DNA from: Labilibaculum sp. DW002
GTDB lineage: Bacteria > Bacteroidota > Bacteroidia > Bacteroidales > Marinifilaceae
Assembly: GCF_029029525.1 (NCBI RefSeq)
Contig: NZ_JAKJSC010000007.1
Span: 1 to 64,000 of the forward strand
Direction of reading: 5' to 3'
Length of the DNA stretch: 64,000 nucleotides
Made by a program: the position numbers and the translations under genes. This document shows, one piece after another, positions 16,144 through 25,985 of this stretch; position 1 is the first letter of the stretch; each line of letters starts with the position of its first letter. The notes beneath the pieces were generated by a model. The model had not been told where the DNA came from. It worked only from the letters and a program-made list of their open reading frames with translations, and made no database searches.

Positions 16144-19074
16144 TTAAACTAATGCCTCAAACAAAATTTCTACAGGATGTGAAGCTTCTCGCTCTGTTTC
16201 ATCTTTAATTTGATGACGGCATGATGTTCCAGACGCTGCAATTAATACAGATTGTGGCGTTTTTCGTACTTCAGGAAGTAAAACCAGTTCTCCAACTTTT
16301 TTACTTAAATCGTAATGCTCTTTTTCGTATCCAAATGATCCTGCCATTCCACAACAACCCGATTTAATTTCAATTGCAGTATAATTTTCTGGGAAACTTA
16401 GAATTTTCTTTGTTGGAGCAGAAGAAGCCAATGCTTTCTGATAGCAATGTGCATGGAACTTGATTTCTTTTTTCTCTTTCGTAAATTGATCGATGGAAAT
16501 GTTACCTTTTTGCATTTCTTGATACAGAAATTCTTCGATCATAAATGTATTTGATGCTAGTGTTTTAGCTTCAAGCTTCATTGTTTCTGGCACTAAATCA
16601 AGATACTCATCACGAAAAGTAAGAATAGCAGAAGGTTCAATACCTATTAACGGATTGTTTTCATCAACTATACCTTTCAATAGATTGATATTTTTGATTG
16701 CTAAAAACTTGGCTTTTTTAACCAATCCCTTTGACAAAAAGGTTCTTCCACTTTCTACATGTTTTGGAATAATAACTTGGTAGTCTAGCTTTTGTAACAA
16801 TTGGATCGTTTTAATCCCAATTGGCGTATCGTTGTAATCGGTAAATTCATCAGCAAAAAGATAAACCCGCTTTTTTGTTGTTCCATTTGTAGTTGACGAA
16901 TGCCATTTTTTAAGCGTGGTATTATGCAATTTCGGAATGCTTCTTTCTTTGGCAAAACCCAAATTGCTTTTTACAATATTCCCAATTGTAGGATGTTGAT
17001 TTACGTAATTAAATAAGGAAGGAGCATAACTACCCAACTTATTTATTTTACTGATGTTTGCAATTAATTTACTCCGAAGCGGAATAGGATTGGAATCGTA
17101 ATACTGTTGCAGAAATTCGGCTTTAAGCTTTGCCATATCCACATTCGATGGACATTCAGATTTACATGCTTTGCACGATAAGCAAAAGTCTAAAATATCA
17201 TATAAGTCTTTTTGATCGAATGGATTTTTTTTATCAGAGTTGGTAAGAAATTCTCTGAATAGATTCGCTCTTGCTCGTGTGCTTAATTTTTCATCTAAAC
17301 TTGCTTGATAACTAGGACACAATGCCTTTCCTGTTACATGAGTATTTCTGCAATCGCCAGAGCCATTGCATCGTTCTGTAGCTCTTACAATTCCCATATC
17401 ACTAGAAAAATCAAAATAAGTTTCAATTTCTTTCGTTTGCTGATTTGGTTCATAACGCAAATGCGTATTCATTTTTGGCGTATCAACAATTTTACCTGGA
17501 TTAAAAATATTTTTAGGATCCCAAGTTTGCTTAATCTGACGCAACAATTGATAGTTTTCTTCTCCTATCATGATCGGAATAAATTCCCCACGCAGTCTTC
17601 CATCTCCATGTTCACCGCTTAGCGAACCATTGTATTTTTTGACGAGTTTTGCAGAATCTAACCCAATTGCATGAAATTTTTCTTGGTCATCAGCATTTTT
17701 TAAGTCTAGAACAGGACGCATATGAATCTCTCCAGTACCAATATGAGCATGGAATACACATTGTATCTCATGTTTCTTCATTAATTCCTTAAATTCTGCA
17801 ATGTAATCGTATAATACTTCAGGATTTACTGATGTATCTTCAATTAAGGAAACAGGTTTGGCGTCACCAATCATATTGGAAAGCACACCTAAGGCTGATT
17901 TTCGTAGATCCCAAACCTTCGTAATGTTTTCTGCTCCAGTAACAACAGGGAAGTGATATCCTAAATTATTTTCACGAAATTCAGCTTCCATTTTGCATGC
18001 AATTTGCTCAATTTCAGCTTTTGACTCTCTTGCAAATTCAATAATTAGCAGAGCACCTGGACTACCTTGTAAAAAAAATCGATTTTTGGCTTGTGTACGA
18101 TTTCCTTCAGTCAATTTCAATATCTGATCGTCCATTAACTCAACTGCACCAGGTTGATATTTTAAGGCAATTAAGTTTCCTTTAATTGCATCTTCCAAAC
18201 TTTTAAAATGGGCACAAACCAGAGCCTTTTCTTTTGGTGGGGACGGCACTAAATTTAATTTTATTTCAGTAGTAAAGGCTAGAGTCCCTTCTGAGCCTGC
18301 TAATAGATTACAGAAATTAAATTGAATATCATTTTTACTAAAAGGAGAGGAGTTGGATAGGATATCTATAGCATAACCAGTATTTCTTCTTTTAATTTTT
18401 AGATCAGGAAATTCCTTGTCTATTGAGGCTCGTATTTCTTCTGATGATAGAATTTGATTTATTTGCTGGTAAAGTTTAGATTCTAATCCGTTATTTGCTT
18501 CACATTTTTGTTTGAATTCATCGTCAGTTACATTTTTGAAGGTAGCTTTACTTCCATCGCTAAGGATACAATTTGTTTCAAGTGTATGATCTCTTGTACT
18601 ACCATATATAATGGAATGCGATCCACAAGAGTTATTTCCTAGCATTCCACCAAGCATGCACCTGCTACTCGTTGAGGTTTCAGGACCAAAAAACAAACCA
18701 TATGAATGAAGGTAAAGATTTAATTCATCGAGAATAACACCTGGTTGAACTCGAACCCATTTTTCTTCTTGATTAAGCTCCAGAATTTTAGTGAAGTGTT
18801 TTGAGATATCCACAACGAGACCGTCACCAACTACTTGTCCTGCTAGTGAAGTTCCAGCAGCTCTTGGTATCAATGATAAATCTTGATCAGATGCAAATTT
18901 GATTAAATGTTGTAAGTCACTTTCATTCTTAGGGTAAGCAACAGCTAATGGAAGTACCTTGTAGGCTGAGGCATCTGTAGCGTAAAGTAAACGAGTACTC
19001 ATATCTCTATGGATTTCGCCCTCTAGTTTTTCTTGAAGTTCCTCAAATATAGTTGATTGAACAGTAGGTTTCAT
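16144..19074 (-). CDS. FAD-linked oxidase/Fe-S protein, D-lactate dehydrogenase type (YdiJ/Dld-like)
   Basis: The 976-residue fusion runs: PCMH-type FAD-binding domain at about 40-270 (SLIPRAAGTSLAGQVVGDGL, GNNSCGSHSIIYG), FAD-linked oxidase C-terminal domain at about 290-540 (HAHIGTGEIHMRP, GEHGDGRLRGEF), then two cysteine clusters (RCNGSGDCRN...ALCPSY and CLSCKACKSECPSNVD) for Fe-S binding, and a C-terminal CCG domain (SGCCGMAGSFGYE). It would oxidise D-lactate or another 2-hydroxyacid and pass electrons toward quinone at the membrane. It lies next to pta-ackA in divergent orientation, consistent with lactate-to-acetate metabolism. Confidence 0.88.
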   Translation of the reverse strand: MKPTVQSTIFEELQEKLEGEIHRDMSTRLLYATDASAYKVLPLAVAYPKNESDLQHLIKFASDQDLSLIPRAAGTSLAGQVVGDGLVVDISKHFTKILELNQEEKWVRVQPGVILDELNLYLHSYGLFFGPETSTSSRCMLGGMLGNNSCGSHSIIYGSTRDHTLETNCILSDGSKATFKNVTDDEFKQKCEANNGLESKLYQQINQILSSEEIRASIDKEFPDLKIKRRNTGYAIDILSNSSPFSKNDIQFNFCNLLAGSEGTLAFTTEIKLNLVPSPPKEKALVCAHFKSLEDAIKGNLIALKYQPGAVELMDDQILKLTEGNRTQAKNRFFLQGSPGALLIIEFARESKAEIEQIACKMEAEFRENNLGYHFPVVTGAENITKVWDLRKSALGVLSNMIGDAKPVSLIEDTSVNPEVLYDYIAEFKELMKKHEIQCVFHAHIGTGEIHMRPVLDLKNADDQEKFHAIGLDSAKLVKKYNGSLSGEHGDGRLRGEFIPIMIGEENYQLLRQIKQTWDPKNIFNPGKIVDTPKMNTHLRYEPNQQTKEIETYFDFSSDMGIVRATERCNGSGDCRNTHVTGKALCPSYQASLDEKLSTRARANLFREFLTNSDKKNPFDQKDLYDILDFCLSCKACKSECPSNVDMAKLKAEFLQQYYDSNPIPLRSKLIANISKINKLGSYAPSLFNYVNQHPTIGNIVKSNLGFAKERSIPKLHNTTLKKWHSSTTNGTTKKRVYLFADEFTDYNDTPIGIKTIQLLQKLDYQVIIPKHVESGRTFLSKGLVKKAKFLAIKNINLLKGIVDENNPLIGIEPSAILTFRDEYLDLVPETMKLEAKTLASNTFMIEEFLYQEMQKGNISIDQFTKEKKEIKFHAHCYQKALASSAPTKKILSFPENYTAIEIKSGCCGMAGSFGYEKEHYDLSKKVGELVLLPEVRKTPQSVLIAASGTSCRHQIKDETEREASHPVEILFEALV

Positions 19075-19280
19075 ATTTGTTAGGTGCTTTTAATCTCATT
19101 AAATCTCTAGAAATGAAATTACGTTATTATTTTTTAATGCAAGCTTATTGAGAATGAATATTTATTAAAATTTTCAAATAAAAAGCATCAAAAATTATTG
19201 ATTTAGGAATCTAAAGTTTACGTTTTATATCTAATTTCGCAATGTCGAGATTACAAAAATACATAAATTACTGATTCACA

Positions 19281-20282
19281 ATGAACTTACTGCAAAAGAT
19301 TAAGGAGAATGCAAAGCTGCATAACAAAAAAATTGTTCTTCCAGAGGGAACTGAAGAGAGAACATTGCAAGCTGCAGACATCCTTTTGAATGAAAAAATT
19401 GCACAAATTATTTTGATTGGAAATCCTGAGACAATCAAATCAGAAGCTAACAGGTTGAATTTAGAGCATATCTCTAAAGCAATTATCATCGATCCGGAAA
19501 ATCATGATAAAATGGAAGCTTATGCAGAGATTTTGGTTGAACTTCGTAAGAAGAAAGGGATGACCATGGAGAAAGCTATGGGACTTGTTAAAGATCCTCT
19601 TTATTTGGCTACCTTAATGATTAAAGCGGGTGATGCTGATGGAGAAGTTGCCGGAGCATTGAATGCTACAGGAGACGTATTGCGTCCAGCTTTCCAGATT
19701 GTGAAAACAATGCCTGGTTGCTCAGTTGTTTCTGGTGCTTTTATCTTGATTTTGAAGGATAAAACATTTGGCGATAATGGTATGTTGGTTGTTGCTGACT
19801 GTGCTGTTCATCCAAACCCAACTGCTAGTGAGTTAGCTGAGATTGCAGTTGCTACTGCAAAAACAACAAAGGCTATTGCTAATATGGAACCACGTGTTGC
19901 TATGTTGAGTTTTTCTACTATGGGATCGGCTAAGCACGAAATGGTTGATAAGGTTGTTGAGGCTACTCGTTTGGCTAAAGAAGCGGCTCCGGAATTCCTA
20001 ATTGACGGTGAGATGCAAGCTGATGCTGCTATTGTTGAAGCAATTGGTGCTAGCAAGGCTCCAAATTCAGAAGTTGCAGGTAGAGCAAACGTATTGGTAT
20101 TCCCAACTCTTGAAGTAGGAAATATTGCTTACAAATTAGTACAGCGTTTAGCTGGTGCTGAAGCTGTAGGACCGGTATTACAGGGTATGGCTGCTCCAAT
20201 CAACGACCTATCCAGAGGTTGTTCAGTTAGCGATATTGTGAACTTAGTAGCTATTACAGCAAATCAGACTGCAGGAATGTAA
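19281..20282 (+). CDS. pta: Phosphate acetyltransferase
   Basis: The 333-residue protein matches the short-form Pta: KKIVLPEGTEERTLQAADIL at the start, the DADGEVAGALNATGDVLRPAFQ and MPGCSVVSGAFIL segments, and DGEMQADAAIVEAIGASKAPNSEVAG near the end. It interconverts acetyl-CoA and acetyl phosphate. ackA follows after 51 bases, forming the standard pathway that yields ATP from acetyl-CoA in fermentation. The 206-base upstream gap contains TAATTTCG near 19233, a weak fit to a -7 box. Confidence 0.95.
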   Translation: MNLLQKIKENAKLHNKKIVLPEGTEERTLQAADILLNEKIAQIILIGNPETIKSEANRLNLEHISKAIIIDPENHDKMEAYAEILVELRKKKGMTMEKAMGLVKDPLYLATLMIKAGDADGEVAGALNATGDVLRPAFQIVKTMPGCSVVSGAFILILKDKTFGDNGMLVVADCAVHPNPTASELAEIAVATAKTTKAIANMEPRVAMLSFSTMGSAKHEMVDKVVEATRLAKEAAPEFLIDGEMQADAAIVEAIGASKAPNSEVAGRANVLVFPTLEVGNIAYKLVQRLAGAEAVGPVLQGMAAPINDLSRGCSVSDIVNLVAITANQTAGM

Positions 20283-20333
20283 GCTGAGAAATCAGAAATA
20301 GAATCTTAATCAAACAAATAATAACAAAATCTA

Positions 20334-21539
20334 ATGAACGTTTTAGTTTTAAATTGCGGAAGTTCTTCATTGAAGTATCAAATTTTGAACATGGGCGAAG
20401 AGGCGACTCTTTTAGCTTCTGGTCTTGTTGAGCGTATTGGTCTTGAAAATGGTGTTTTAACTCACAAACCTGAGGGAAAAGATAAGTTCAAAACGATTCA
20501 GGATATTCCTAATCATTCTGTAGGTATTAATTTAGTTCTTGCAGCATTGGTTAACGCTGATCATGGTGTAATCTCTGACATCAAAGAAATTAACGCAGCG
20601 GGTCATCGTGTGGCTCATGGTGGCGAATATTTCCAGGATAGTGCTTTTGTTACTGAAGAAGCGAAAGCGAATATCAAAGCATGTTGCGAATTGGCTCCAC
20701 TTCACAACCCGGCTAACCTTGAAGGTATCTTAGCAATTGAGAAATTGTTACCAGGTTTACCTCAAGTTGCTGTGTTTGATACATCTTTCCACCAAACACT
20801 TCCAAAGGAAGCTTTCATGTATGGTTTACCTTACGATTGCTACGAAACTTTGAAAGTTCGTAAATATGGTTTCCACGGAACTTCTCACAAATTTGTTGCT
20901 AACAAAGCGTGTGAAATACTAGGATGGAATATCGAAGATAAGAAAATCGTTTCTTGTCATCTTGGTAATGGTGCTTCTGTATGTGCTATCGATGGTGGTA
21001 AGTCTATCGAAACTTCAATGGGATTTACGCCTAACGAAGGTCTTTTGATGGGTACTCGTACAGGTAACCTTGACCTGGGTGCTTTACTATATATTGCTGA
21101 AAAGAAAGATCTTTCTATTCAGGAAACTAATAACTTGATTAATAAAGAATCAGGATTAGCAGGTATTTCTGGTATCTCTTCTGATATGAGAGATCTTGAA
21201 GATGCTGCAGCTGAAGGAAACGAAAGAGCTCAATTGGCTTTAGATATGTTCGCATATCGTGTAAAACGTTTTGTTGGTTCATATACTGCTTCTATGGGTG
21301 GTGTTGATTTAGTAATATTCACTGGAGGAATTGGAGAGAACGATTCTGTTTCTCGTGAGAAAATTGCGAAAGATTTTGGATACCTTGGACTTGACTTTGA
21401 TAAGGATGTGAACGCAGGTTTACGTGGAAAAGATATGGTTATTTCTAAAGAAGGATCTAAAGTGAAAGCAATGGTCGTAACGACTAATGAGGAGTTGGTT
21501 ATTGCTTCTGATACACAGCGTATTGTTGGTGCTTTGTAA
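20334..21539 (+). CDS. ackA: Acetate kinase
   Basis: The 401-residue protein has the family's N-terminal phosphate motif (MNVLVLNCGSSSLKYQIL), FHQTLPKEAFMYGLPYDCYE, the HGTSH segment, HLGNGASVCAIDGGKSIETSMGFTP and the C-terminal FTGGIGEND. Length is typical. It transfers phosphate from acetyl phosphate to ADP, paired with pta upstream. A strong terminator follows 24 bases after the stop. Confidence 0.97.
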   Translation: MNVLVLNCGSSSLKYQILNMGEEATLLASGLVERIGLENGVLTHKPEGKDKFKTIQDIPNHSVGINLVLAALVNADHGVISDIKEINAAGHRVAHGGEYFQDSAFVTEEAKANIKACCELAPLHNPANLEGILAIEKLLPGLPQVAVFDTSFHQTLPKEAFMYGLPYDCYETLKVRKYGFHGTSHKFVANKACEILGWNIEDKKIVSCHLGNGASVCAIDGGKSIETSMGFTPNEGLLMGTRTGNLDLGALLYIAEKKDLSIQETNNLINKESGLAGISGISSDMRDLEDAAAEGNERAQLALDMFAYRVKRFVGSYTASMGGVDLVIFTGGIGENDSVSREKIAKDFGYLGLDFDKDVNAGLRGKDMVISKEGSKVKAMVVTTNEELVIASDTQRIVGAL

Positions 21540-21562
21540 CTATCAAACTTATGATATTAAAA

Positions 21563-21590
21563 AGCTCTGTTGTTAACAGGGCTTTTTTTT
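21563..21590 (+). terminator. Intrinsic terminator of pta-ackA
   Basis: AGCTCTGTT-gtt-AACAGGGCT (with one mismatch) is followed by TTTTTTT. It lies 24 bases after the ackA stop and ends the two-gene operon before the sensor kinase. Confidence 0.9.
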
Positions 21591-21782
21591 ATGCCAAAAT
21601 ATAAGATGATAATTTATTTTTTATCCGTATTTTACTTTTTATAATTTTAATTTAATGGATATGTTAAGCCAATAGATTGTTAGTAAAGTGTTAAATTTTG
21701 AAACAAATTTGTTTGCTTAACGTTTAGACGTATAGTATTTACTGGAAATACATGATATTTCATAGCAAATTGCAATGACTTT

Positions 21783-24700
21783 ATGTTCGTATCAAACACA
21801 TATTCTATAAAAACATTTTTTATTTTATTGTTGATTTCGTTTTCGATTTCTACTCTTGGACAGAGAACGAATTTTCGTTTCTATCAATACAATAAGGACA
21901 ATAAATTAAATGAAGAGCTGGTGAAATCTATTCATCAGGATTCTCTTGGTGTTTATTATTTTGCTACTGATAAAGGATTAATTTCTCTCGTAAAAGATCA
22001 TTTTATTCCAGTAGAGGTTCAAGAGGGAAAAAATCAATTTTATAAATCGTTATTTAAAAGGAAAAATGGTGATTTACTTGCACTTTCAGATGATGGAATC
22101 TATAAGATAACTCAAACATCGATAGGAAATAAAGCCGATTTGTTGTTTTTATGCAATACCGATTCCTTATTGCCAAAGTATCCTAAAGAATTTTTCGAAG
22201 ATCAAAATGATGAATTGTGGCTAACGGATTTTAATCATATCTACAGGTTAAAAGGAAGTGATTTCGAACAGTACCAAATGGATAAAAAAAATCAAACTAC
22301 ATCCTATGCTAGGTCATTTCAATTTTTGGAATGTGATAATGGAAAATTAATGGTGGTTTCACAGTCTGGGTGGTTTTATCAGTTTGATCGCAAGAATAAT
22401 CAGTTTAAAGAATCTGGTTTTAATTTGGACTTGGTAGTGAATTCCTCTTTTAAAATAGGGTCCAATGAATTTCTCTTAGGAACTTCCTTAGGAATATACA
22501 GATTAATATTAGATTTCAATGGGCAAGTGGTACATCATGAATTGATTAATGAAAGTATTATGGCCTCATGTTTTCAGGAATTATCTGAAAATAAGTTGTT
22601 AGTTGGAACCTGGTTTCAAGGAATACTAGAGATTGATTTATCAGAAGATTTTAAAGTTTATCCGATTGGTGGCTTTCCTTGTTTCACTGTTAACAATATT
22701 TTCTTAGATGATTTCGGAAAGTTTTGGATTGCTACTAATTCAGGAACTGTGGTGATGGAAAAGAAATTCTTTTCTTATCAATTTCGTTCTACTAATTCAG
22801 AGTACATTTCTTCTATTAATTTAAATGAAGATGGGAATGTTAATTTTTCAGGAAGAAAGCATATTTATAAAATCTCGAATGATGAGCAAATACAAAATAT
22901 AAATCTTGAATTTGAAGGATCTATAAACGTATTTAAGAAAAGGAATAATATATCGCTTTTAGGAACAGAACAAGGATACTTGTATGTTTATAAAAATGAT
23001 GAATTACACTTGAAGTTAGCCATTGCAAATAAGCCTATTACAAGTATTGAAATTGTTTCAGAACGTGAAGCATGGCTTGTATCAGATAAGGAATTATTCC
23101 ATATTAATTTAAATTCTGGCCTAATAAAGAGTTATTTGCAATCCTTTAGAGGTCAGCGTATTGTTCAGGATATTTTATTAGATAAAGAAACTAATTTATT
23201 CATTGGAGCTGAATACAAAAATTCTTATCTATTTAAGTTTGATGTAGTAAGCAAAAAGGTTGAGAACATTAGTACTTCAATCGATTTTGATATTAATGAA
23301 GATTTTTGGGTTATTGATTTGGAATTTGACGAGGATACCTTGTATATGGGAACCTCTTCTGGTTTGTTAAAATATTGGGGCGAAGGTATTGAAAGGGTTG
23401 ATTTGAGAGATATGACAAATAGTGAAGTCAATTCTGTAGCAATCGATCGCCATCATTCTTTTTGGATGACAACTAGTAAAGGTGTAATTCGAAAGAGGGA
23501 AAAGGATTTGTCGTTGTTTACACCGGAGCAAGGTTTGCCATCCAAAACATTTACCAACCGAAATTTAAAATTTGATTCGAATGATCATTTATGGGTCGGA
23601 ACTTCCAACGGTATTGCTTATGCTTCCATTTGTGATTCAATACCCAAAACGCCAAAACCTGAGGTTAGTCGAACAGATGGAGGTAGTCAATTTGACTTGA
23701 AAAATGGTAAGGTTAAAATTAATGCCAATTCAATGTTGCTTTTGGACGTAACGGCTACTATATATCCGCAAAAACAGAATCAATTTCAATATTGCACAGT
23801 AAAAGGAAATGAGAAAATTATTGATTGGAAAGAGCTTTCTGATAAAAATCAAATTGTTATTCCAGGTTTAAAAACAGGAAAATATAAAATTTGTATAAGA
23901 GGTAAACATGAAGGGAACTACCGTTGGAGTGAACATCGCATTGTTGAATTAAATGTTGCGCAAGTTTGGTATTTGAGATGGTATGTTCTATTGGTAGATT
24001 TTTTATTGATTTTGGTTCTCATATTTTTAACTAATAAATACAGTCAAAAAAGAGCTCAACAGAATTTAATTGAATTGGAAAAGCAAGTTTCAGAGCGAAC
24101 TGTTCAGCTTCAAGATTTGAACAAACATTTGGTAAGTGCGAATGTTGCAAAAGATAAATTCTTATCCATTATTGCTCATGATTTGAGAAATCCGTTTAAT
24201 GCGATTAGGGGATTTTCAAAAATATTATTGAAAGATTCGGATATTTTGTCCGAAGAGGACAGAACAGAGTTAATTGAAACAATTTACAGAAGTTCTGATG
24301 ATACCTTTAAGCTTTTAGAAAGTTTACTTGAGTGGGCAAATGTGCAAAAGGGAAATTTCAAATTGAATTCTGAAAATTTTGATTTGAAGACTATTTTGGA
24401 GAAAAACCTAGGACTTCATAAGAGTTTGGGATCTCTGAAAGGTCTAACATTAATAGGTGATTTTAATCGAGCAATCGTAAAAGCAGATAAGGCTATGATT
24501 GATACCGTGATCAGAAATCTATTATCTAATGCGATAAAGTATTCTAAGCCAAATCAGATTATCAAGCTACAAAGCATAGAAGCAAACGGTTTTATCGTTG
24601 TCCAAGTTACCGACCAAGGTGTTGGGATGACAGAGAAACAGCTTAAAAATTTATTTAAAATAGATACCGTTACGACTAGCGAAGGAACAGCCAATGAAAC

Positions 24701-24821
24701 TGGAACAGGTTTTGGGTTAATGCTTAGTAAAGAGTTTGTTGAGCTTAATGGTGGTAAAATTTGGGTCGAGAGCGAGAAAAATAAAGGAACAAGCTTCTTT
24801 TTCTCCATTCCTAGAAAGTAA
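21783..24821 (+). CDS. Two-component-regulator propeller sensor histidine kinase
   Basis: The 1012-residue protein has an N-terminal signal/anchor (about 10-27), a long periplasmic beta-propeller region (about 35-640) with repeats such as DDFGKFWIATNSGTVV and FDSNDHLWVGTSNGIA, and a Y_Y_Y-like domain to about 735. A transmembrane helix (WYVLLVDFLLILVLIFL) and coiled coil follow, then HisKA (SIIAHDLRNPFNAIRGF) and HATPase_c (NLLSNAIKYS, DQGVGMTE, GTGFGLML). Unlike hybrid systems of this type it has no receiver or AraC domain, so a separate response regulator is needed. It sits between the acetate and the butyrate-type phosphotransacylase genes. Confidence 0.88.
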   Translation: MFVSNTYSIKTFFILLLISFSISTLGQRTNFRFYQYNKDNKLNEELVKSIHQDSLGVYYFATDKGLISLVKDHFIPVEVQEGKNQFYKSLFKRKNGDLLALSDDGIYKITQTSIGNKADLLFLCNTDSLLPKYPKEFFEDQNDELWLTDFNHIYRLKGSDFEQYQMDKKNQTTSYARSFQFLECDNGKLMVVSQSGWFYQFDRKNNQFKESGFNLDLVVNSSFKIGSNEFLLGTSLGIYRLILDFNGQVVHHELINESIMASCFQELSENKLLVGTWFQGILEIDLSEDFKVYPIGGFPCFTVNNIFLDDFGKFWIATNSGTVVMEKKFFSYQFRSTNSEYISSINLNEDGNVNFSGRKHIYKISNDEQIQNINLEFEGSINVFKKRNNISLLGTEQGYLYVYKNDELHLKLAIANKPITSIEIVSEREAWLVSDKELFHINLNSGLIKSYLQSFRGQRIVQDILLDKETNLFIGAEYKNSYLFKFDVVSKKVENISTSIDFDINEDFWVIDLEFDEDTLYMGTSSGLLKYWGEGIERVDLRDMTNSEVNSVAIDRHHSFWMTTSKGVIRKREKDLSLFTPEQGLPSKTFTNRNLKFDSNDHLWVGTSNGIAYASICDSIPKTPKPEVSRTDGGSQFDLKNGKVKINANSMLLLDVTATIYPQKQNQFQYCTVKGNEKIIDWKELSDKNQIVIPGLKTGKYKICIRGKHEGNYRWSEHRIVELNVAQVWYLRWYVLLVDFLLILVLIFLTNKYSQKRAQQNLIELEKQVSERTVQLQDLNKHLVSANVAKDKFLSIIAHDLRNPFNAIRGFSKILLKDSDILSEEDRTELIETIYRSSDDTFKLLESLLEWANVQKGNFKLNSENFDLKTILEKNLGLHKSLGSLKGLTLIGDFNRAIVKADKAMIDTVIRNLLSNAIKYSKPNQIIKLQSIEANGFIVVQVTDQGVGMTEKQLKNLFKIDTVTTSEGTANETGTGFGLMLSKEFVELNGGKIWVESEKNKGTSFFFSIPRK

Positions 24822-24946
24822 TTTTATTCTTCACAAAAAGGTGTTATTGGGTTTTTGCATTAATTGCGAATCGTAAGTTGGTGTGGTTAATAATAGTCAA
24901 TTAGTTGTTTTTATTCTTAATTAAGATACAATTCATTAATATTTTC

Positions 24947-24954
24947 TATTTTTG
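24947..24954 (+). promoter_or_regulatory. Candidate promoter -7 box for the phosphotransbutyrylase gene
   Basis: TATTTTTG fits the Bacteroidota -7 consensus TAnnTTTG and lies about 60 bases before the chosen ptb start at 25017. No clear TTTG -33 element is seen at the optimal distance, so this is a moderate call. Confidence 0.45.
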
Positions 24955-25016
24955 CCTTACACTTGAGAAAAGTGATAAAACACAAATGCAAACACAACAC
25001 TAAAAATAAACAGAAG

Positions 25017-25922
25017 ATGATTACACGTTTAGATCAAGTCATTGAGACGCTTAAAAACAATGAAAAAAAGAGATTGGTAGCCGCATATGCTAACGATTCT
25101 CATACAATTGGAGCTGTAAACGATGCAGTTCAGCATGGAATCATTGATGCTACCTTAGTAGGAGACCAGAAAACGATTGAAAAAACTTGTGCTGATCACA
25201 ATTTCGATATCAATAAATTTACCGTAGTACATGAAGCAGATGAGTTAAAAGCAGCACAAAAAGCTGTTGAGTTGATTAATAGTGGTGAAGGTGATATGAT
25301 TATGAAAGGTCTTGTAAGTACAGATAAGTATATGAAGGCTATTCTTAATAAAGAAAAAGGTTTGATGCCTCCTAAAGCTGTTTTGAGTCACGTAACTGTG
25401 ATGGAGAATCCAAATTATCACAAACTATTAGTTGTAAGCGATGTTGCTGTTATTCCTCAGCCTGATTTGAATCAGAAAATTGCTATTACAAACTATGTAG
25501 TTAAGGTTGCACAATCATTGGGAATTGAAAAGCCAAAAGTTGCTATGATCGCTGCTTCAGAACAAGTTCTTCCTAAGATGGATGCTTGTGTTGATGCTGC
25601 TATTATTTCTAAAATGGCTGATCGTGGTCAGATTAAGGGTGCTTATGTTGATGGACCTTTAGCGATTGATGTTGCTATTGACAAAGAATCTGCTGAGATA
25701 AAGAAATTGGATTCAATGGTTGCTGGTGATGCTGACTGTATGGTATTCCCAAATATCGAAAGTGGTAATGTTTTTTACAAAGTAAATACGAAATTGTCAA
25801 AAGCTGAACTAGGTGCAATGGTGATGGGAGCGAAGGTTCCTGCAATTCTTTCTTCACGCGGTGATAGTGTAAAGACTAAATTATACTCTATTGCGATGGC
25901 TGCTTTAGTGGCTTCTAAATAA
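25017..25922 (+). CDS. ptb: Phosphate butyryltransferase / phosphate acetyltransferase family protein
   Basis: The 301-residue PTA_PTB-family enzyme has SGEGDMIMKGLVSTDKYMKAILNKEKGLMPPKAVLSHV and MADRGQIKGAYVDGPLAIDVAI, matching phosphotransbutyrylases. The ATG at 25017 (MITRLDQVIETL) is chosen because an upstream start at 24963 adds a basic lysine/asparagine-rich leader with no family match. It converts butyryl-CoA (or another short acyl-CoA) plus phosphate to the acyl phosphate. A broken paralogue follows; no butyrate kinase gene is present in the window. Confidence 0.87.
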   Translation: MITRLDQVIETLKNNEKKRLVAAYANDSHTIGAVNDAVQHGIIDATLVGDQKTIEKTCADHNFDINKFTVVHEADELKAAQKAVELINSGEGDMIMKGLVSTDKYMKAILNKEKGLMPPKAVLSHVTVMENPNYHKLLVVSDVAVIPQPDLNQKIAITNYVVKVAQSLGIEKPKVAMIAASEQVLPKMDACVDAAIISKMADRGQIKGAYVDGPLAIDVAIDKESAEIKKLDSMVAGDADCMVFPNIESGNVFYKVNTKLSKAELGAMVMGAKVPAILSSRGDSVKTKLYSIAMAALVASK

Positions 25923-25936
25923 GTTTTGATAGATTA

Positions 25937-25960
25937 AAAGACGCATGTGCATGCGTCTTT
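25937..25960. terminator. Hairpin between the two ptb genes
   Basis: AAAGACGCAT-gtgc-ATGCGTCTTT is a perfect 10-bp stem 14 bases after the first ptb stop. The T-tract is short (TTT, then A), so it may attenuate rather than fully stop readthrough into the second copy. Confidence 0.65.
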
Positions 25961-25985
25961 ACTTAAAATATAATTTCTAAGAATT

